9,300 nt of DNA from positions 1-9,300 of the forward strand of contig JANXPS010000288.1 of the NCBI GenBank assembly GCA_025357175.1, written 5' to 3'. This DNA comes from Deltaproteobacteria bacterium. GTDB lineage: Bacteria; Desulfobacterota; Deferrimicrobia; Deferrimicrobiales; Deferrimicrobiaceae. This document shows positions 6,655 through 9,300 of the stretch, in pieces. The first letter of the stretch is position 1. Each line of letters opens with the position of its first letter. Below the pieces are notes generated by a model. The model saw nothing but the letters and a program-made list of their open reading frames with translations. It had not been told where the DNA came from and did no database searches. The translations under genes were made by a program, and so were the position numbers.

Positions 6655-7386
6655 ATGCGCGGACTGTTCGTGACCGGCACGGGAACCGACGCGGGAAAAA
6701 CGCTGGCGGCCGCGGGTTTCCTGAGGATGCTGCGGGAACGCGGGCTCGACGCGGTGCCGATGAAGCCGGTGCAGACCGGTTCCAGGCGCGACGCGGACGG
6801 GACCTGGCACTCCCCCGACCTCGAAGTGTCGCTGGCGGCGGCGGGCCTCTCCCCCGATGTCTCCGAGCGGTCCCGGATGGCGCCGTTCCTTTACGAGCCG
6901 CCCTGTTCCCCGCACCTCGCGGCCCGGCTGTACGGCCGCCCGATCGATCCCGGCGCAATCCTCGAAGCGGCGCAGTGGCTTTCCGCCCGGCATGACGCAC
7001 TCGTGGTCGAAGGCGCCGGCGGCGTGCTCGTTCCGATCGCGGGACGCAAGACGATGGCCGACCTGATGACGCTGCTGGGTCTTCCGGTCGTGCTGGTGTC
7101 GCCCGGCGGGCTTGGCGCGATCAACCACGCGCTGCTTTCGATCGAGGCGATCCGGTCGCGGGGGTTATTCCTGCTCGGCGTGGTCATGACGGAAACACGC
7201 CCCGTTCCGGAAGTGTCGAGATACATCCACGAGGACAACGCGCGCACGATCGCCGAAACGGGCCGGACGACGATCCTCGCCCGCATCCCCTACCTCGGGC
7301 GCACGCCCGACTGGACCGTGGTCGACACGGCGCTTGGCGGCTGCCGGGACATTCCGCTGCAGGGCGGGGAGGTATCCTCTCCTTGA
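6655..7386 (+). CDS. bioD: Dethiobiotin synthetase
   Basis: ATP-dependent carboxylase that closes the ureido ring, turning 7,8-diaminopelargonate and CO2 into dethiobiotin. The 243-residue P-loop protein has GTGTDAGKT (8-16, with Lys15 and Thr16), MKPVQTG with Lys37 (same number as the E. coli catalytic lysine), the substrate/Mg-binding VEGAGGVLVPI (118-128, with Glu119), DLMTLLGLPVVLV and the later GVVMTE. In E. coli BioD (about 225 residues) these motifs fall in the same order. The ATG at 6655 is set by GGGAGG. Its TGA (7384-7386) overlaps the TTG start of bioA. The chain end (DTALGGCRDIPLQGGEVSSP) is a little longer than usual. Confidence 0.96.
   Translation: MRGLFVTGTGTDAGKTLAAAGFLRMLRERGLDAVPMKPVQTGSRRDADGTWHSPDLEVSLAAAGLSPDVSERSRMAPFLYEPPCSPHLAARLYGRPIDPGAILEAAQWLSARHDALVVEGAGGVLVPIAGRKTMADLMTLLGLPVVLVSPGGLGAINHALLSIEAIRSRGLFLLGVVMTETRPVPEVSRYIHEDNARTIAETGRTTILARIPYLGRTPDWTVVDTALGGCRDIPLQGGEVSSP
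7366..7372 (+). promoter_or_regulatory. Ribosome binding site supporting the TTG start of bioA
   Basis: GGGGAGG lies 10 bases upstream of TTG (7383-7385) within the last codons of bioD. No in-frame ATG or GTG is nearby, and the conserved LWHPYTE motif begins at residue 14, so TTG is the best start. Confidence 0.6.
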
Positions 7387-8705
7387 ACATCCAGGATCTC
7401 CGCCGGCGCGACGCACGATATCTCTGGCACCCGTACACCGAGATCACGGCTTTCGAACGGGCGGATTTCCCGATCGTCGATCGGGCGGAGGGATGCACCC
7501 TGTTCGAAATGGACGGGCGCGAGCTGCTCGACGGAATCTCGTCGTGGTGGTGCGCCAACCTCGGGCACGGTCAGCCGCGCATCGTCGAGGCCATCCGGCA
7601 GCAGGCCGGCCGGCTCCAGCACACGCTGCTGGGCGGCATGTCCCACCCGGGCGCGATCGCACTCGCCGAGCGGCTGGCGGAAATTTCGCCCGGCGACCTG
7701 GGGCACGCGATGTTCGGAGCCGACGGCTCGCTCGCGGTCGAGGCGGCGCTGAAGGCCGCGTTGCAGTACCGGACCAACCGGGGCGAGCGCGGCCGCACCC
7801 GGTTCATCGCGCTCGAGGACGGCTACCACGGCGACACGCTGGGCGCGGTCGGGGCGGGCTACGTCGAGACGTTCCACGCGCCGTTCGTCGACGCGGTCCG
7901 GCCCTCGCTTCGCGCCCCTTCTCCATGGTGCAATCGCTGCCCATTCGGAAAGCGGCCGGAAAGCTGCGGGATCGACTGCTTCGATCCGATGGCCCGGCTG
8001 ATCCGCGAGCACGGTTCCGCTTGCACGGCCGTCATCGTCGAGCCGCTGTGCCAGGCCGCCGGGGGGATGCGGATCTATCCGGAGGAATATCTTCGGAGGC
8101 TGCGGCTCGCCTGCGACGAGGCGGGCCTGCTGCTGATCGCGGACGAGATCGCCACCGGTTTCGGCCGCACCGGAACGATGTTCGCCTGCGAACGCGCGGG
8201 GATCGTGCCCGACATCATGACGGTCGGCAAGGGATTGACCGGCGGCACGCTTCCGATGAGCGCGACGCTGGTCACCGACGCGGTCTACGACACGTTCCGG
8301 TCGGAAGGGGGGCGTGCGCGCACCTTCTTCCACGGGACGACCTTCTGCGGCAACCCGATCACGAGCGCCGCGGCGATTGCCGCCCTCGACGTCTACCGGG
8401 ACGAAGCGATCGTTGCGCGCCTGCCCGCACGGATCTCGCAGCTGGAAGAGGGGATGCGCCGGCTCGCGGAATCGCTCGGCGATTCGCAGCTTCGAACGCT
8501 CGGGATGATCGCGGCCGTCGAGATCGGGGAAAGTGCCGGGGGTCCGGAACGCGCCCGCCGGCTTGTCCGCCGGGCGTTCGAGCTGGGGCTGTTCATCCGC
8601 CCGCTGGGCGCCACGGTCTACCTGTGGCCGCCGCTGACCGCGACCGGGGACGAGCTGGGCCGAATGCTCGACATCCTGCTTCGCGCGGCCGGGGAAACGG
8701 TATAA
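7383..8705 (+). CDS. bioA: Adenosylmethionine-8-amino-7-oxononanoate aminotransferase (DAPA synthase)
   Basis: Class III PLP aminotransferase that converts KAPA to 7,8-diaminopelargonate, normally with SAM as amino donor. The 440-residue protein contains LWHPYTE (14-20, Tyr18), SSWW (53-56), GYHGDT (147-152, Tyr148), ADEIATGFGRTG (253-264, Asp254 for the PLP ring nitrogen), VGKGLTGG with Lys283 as Schiff-base lysine, FHGTTFCGNP, and FIRPLG with Arg406. SSWW is the pattern of SAM-using BioA such as E. coli; the lysine-using B. subtilis enzyme has SSVW, so SAM is the likelier donor (inference). A four-cysteine insert, C183-X2-C186-X8-C195-X3-C199, sits after the GYHGDT region. The start is TTG, overlapping the bioD stop by 4 bp. 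It is the last gene of the operon, and its TAA overlaps a TATAAT box. Confidence 0.96.
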   Translation: MNIQDLRRRDARYLWHPYTEITAFERADFPIVDRAEGCTLFEMDGRELLDGISSWWCANLGHGQPRIVEAIRQQAGRLQHTLLGGMSHPGAIALAERLAEISPGDLGHAMFGADGSLAVEAALKAALQYRTNRGERGRTRFIALEDGYHGDTLGAVGAGYVETFHAPFVDAVRPSLRAPSPWCNRCPFGKRPESCGIDCFDPMARLIREHGSACTAVIVEPLCQAAGGMRIYPEEYLRRLRLACDEAGLLLIADEIATGFGRTGTMFACERAGIVPDIMTVGKGLTGGTLPMSATLVTDAVYDTFRSEGGRARTFFHGTTFCGNPITSAAAIAALDVYRDEAIVARLPARISQLEEGMRRLAESLGDSQLRTLGMIAAVEIGESAGGPERARRLVRRAFELGLFIRPLGATVYLWPPLTATGDELGRMLDILLRAAGETV

Positions 8706-8706
8706 T
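8701..8706 (+). promoter_or_regulatory. Consensus -10 box for the downstream flavoprotein gene
   Basis: A perfect TATAAT overlaps the bioA stop codon (TAA at 8703-8705), 42 bp upstream of the next start. No convincing -35 hexamer is seen at 16-18 bp. AT-rich sequence is rare here, which makes it stand out, but part of it is simply the stop codon. Confidence 0.4.
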
Positions 8707-8718
8707 TTCGCTTTCGCC

Positions 8719-8750
8719 AAGGAATTTCGCATCCCGGAAGGAGTTCGCAT
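8719..8750 (+). repeat. Imperfect direct repeat duplicating the ribosome-site region
   Basis: AAGGAATTTCGCAT (8719-8732) and AAGGAGTTCGCAT (8738-8750) are near copies five bases apart. The second copy is the working AAGGAG ribosome site (8738-8743) with ATG beginning at its end. The first copy is followed by C, giving ATC rather than ATG. Confidence 0.5.
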
Positions 8751-9300
8751 GAAGGTCGCCGCATTCAACGGAAGTCCGCGCAAGGAAGGCAACACGTCGG
8801 TGCTGTTGCGCCACGTCTTCGCCGAACTCGAGGCGGAAGGAATCGAGACCGAACTGGTCCACGTGGGCGGACAGCCGGTACGCGGCTGCACGGCCTGCTT
8901 CAAGTGCGTAAACGACAAGAACGGCCGCTGCGCGATTTCCGGCGACATCGTCAACGACTGCATCGCGAAGATGGCCGCGGCCGACGGCATCCTGATCGGC
9001 TCGCCGACCTATTTCGCCGACGTCACCTCGGAGACCAAGGCGCTGATCGACCGGGCCGGGATGGTCGGCCGCGCGAACGGCGATCTCTTCCGGCGCAAGG
9101 CGGGCGCGGCGGTGGTCGCGGTGCGGCGGGCCGGCGCGCTCCACGCGTTCGACACGATCAACCACTTCTTCTTCATCGAGCAGATGATCGTTCCCGGTTC
9201 CAGCTACTGGAACATCGGCCAGGGGCGCGAACCGGGCGCCGTCGAGCAGGACAGCGAGGGGATCCAGACCATGACGACCCTCGGCCGCAACATGGCCTGG
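8749..9300 (+). CDS. NAD(P)H-dependent FMN reductase / flavodoxin-fold iron-sulfur flavoprotein-like (3' end outside window)
   Basis: The first 184 residues of a flavodoxin-like protein; the family is usually ~190-220 residues, so little is missing. The N-terminus VAAFNGSPRKEGNTSVLL (3-20) is the FMN phosphate-binding loop. ILIGSPTYFADVTSETKALIDR (81-102) is the second FMN-contacting segment. Cysteines 47, 50, 53 and 61 (GCTACFKCVNDKNGRC) form a compact cluster as in iron-sulfur flavoproteins and related reductases, and may bind a 4Fe-4S centre or be redox-active. The role is probably electron transfer or reduction of flavin, quinone or other small substrates in the cytoplasm; the physiological substrate cannot be read from sequence. 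The start is set by AAGGAG five bases before the ATG. It follows bioA by 43 bp, with its own possible -10 box, so it may be a separate unit or receive read-through from the bio operon. Confidence 0.88.
   Translation, partial: MKVAAFNGSPRKEGNTSVLLRHVFAELEAEGIETELVHVGGQPVRGCTACFKCVNDKNGRCAISGDIVNDCIAKMAAADGILIGSPTYFADVTSETKALIDRAGMVGRANGDLFRRKAGAAVVAVRRAGALHAFDTINHFFFIEQMIVPGSSYWNIGQGREPGAVEQDSEGIQTMTTLGRNMAW

Noticed and set aside
5452..7128. Long minus-strand open frame opposite bioH, bioC and bioD
   Set aside because: The translation is rich in Arg, Pro and Gly with no domain, and the plus strand encodes three clear enzymes with intact motifs. It is a high-GC shadow.
7290..8990. Long minus-strand open frame opposite bioA and the flavoprotein start, and a parallel +frame over 7334-8752
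   Set aside because: Both overlap the unmistakable BioA frame with PLP lysine and conserved motifs; neither has a recognisable motif.
1..9300. CRISPR array, tRNA or rRNA gene, insertion sequence or phage genes
   Set aside because: No regularly spaced repeats, cloverleaf-like sequence, transposase motif or flanking terminal repeats were seen. Almost all bases are accounted for by metabolic and envelope genes.

Overview
The window is high-GC, gene-dense bacterial DNA with three regions. The host is probably Gram-negative, because one gene encodes a signal-peptide-bearing outer-membrane beta-barrel. Adjacent GTG and TTG starts with 4-bp overlaps, a BirA-type biotin operator and the sequence style suggest a high-GC proteobacterium or a deltaproteobacterial (Desulfobacterota-like) relative. 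That placement is an inference from style, not from a marker gene.

Left region: the 3' part of katG (catalase-peroxidase) enters from the left edge and ends at 1297. It converges on a two-gene minus-strand operon across a 116-bp gap that holds an inverted repeat. Read in its own direction, the operon has first an outer-membrane beta-barrel protein (3889 to 2891) built of two copies of one ~140-residue unit. Next comes a YbjT-like atypical SDR protein with a C-terminal DUF2867-type domain (2889 to 1414). The second gene starts at a GTG one base past the first gene's stop, behind a strong GGAGGAG.

Middle region: the 106-bp divergent gap (3890-3995) carries an almost perfect BirA operator (CTGTAAACC, 15 bp, GGTTTACAG) just downstream of a TACAAT -10 box. 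It heads a biotin operon on the plus strand: bioF, bioH-like, bioC, bioD, bioA (3996-8705). All junctions overlap by 4 bp except bioC-bioD, which has a 12-bp gap and its own good ribosome binding site. BioC and the BioH-like esterase make pimeloyl-ACP by the methyl-ester disguise route. BioF, BioA and BioD then carry it through KAPA and DAPA to dethiobiotin. Biotin synthase (bioB) is not in the window and must lie elsewhere.

Right region: a consensus TATAAT overlaps the bioA stop codon and precedes a flavodoxin-fold NAD(P)H-dependent FMN reductase-like gene with a four-cysteine cluster. That gene runs off the right edge.

The most interesting points are three. The beta-barrel is internally duplicated, with a constant 166-residue offset and a two-cysteine linker. 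It is paired with an SDR whose glycine-rich nucleotide loop is degenerate. The single BirA operator could influence both the biotin genes and this uncharacterised envelope operon.
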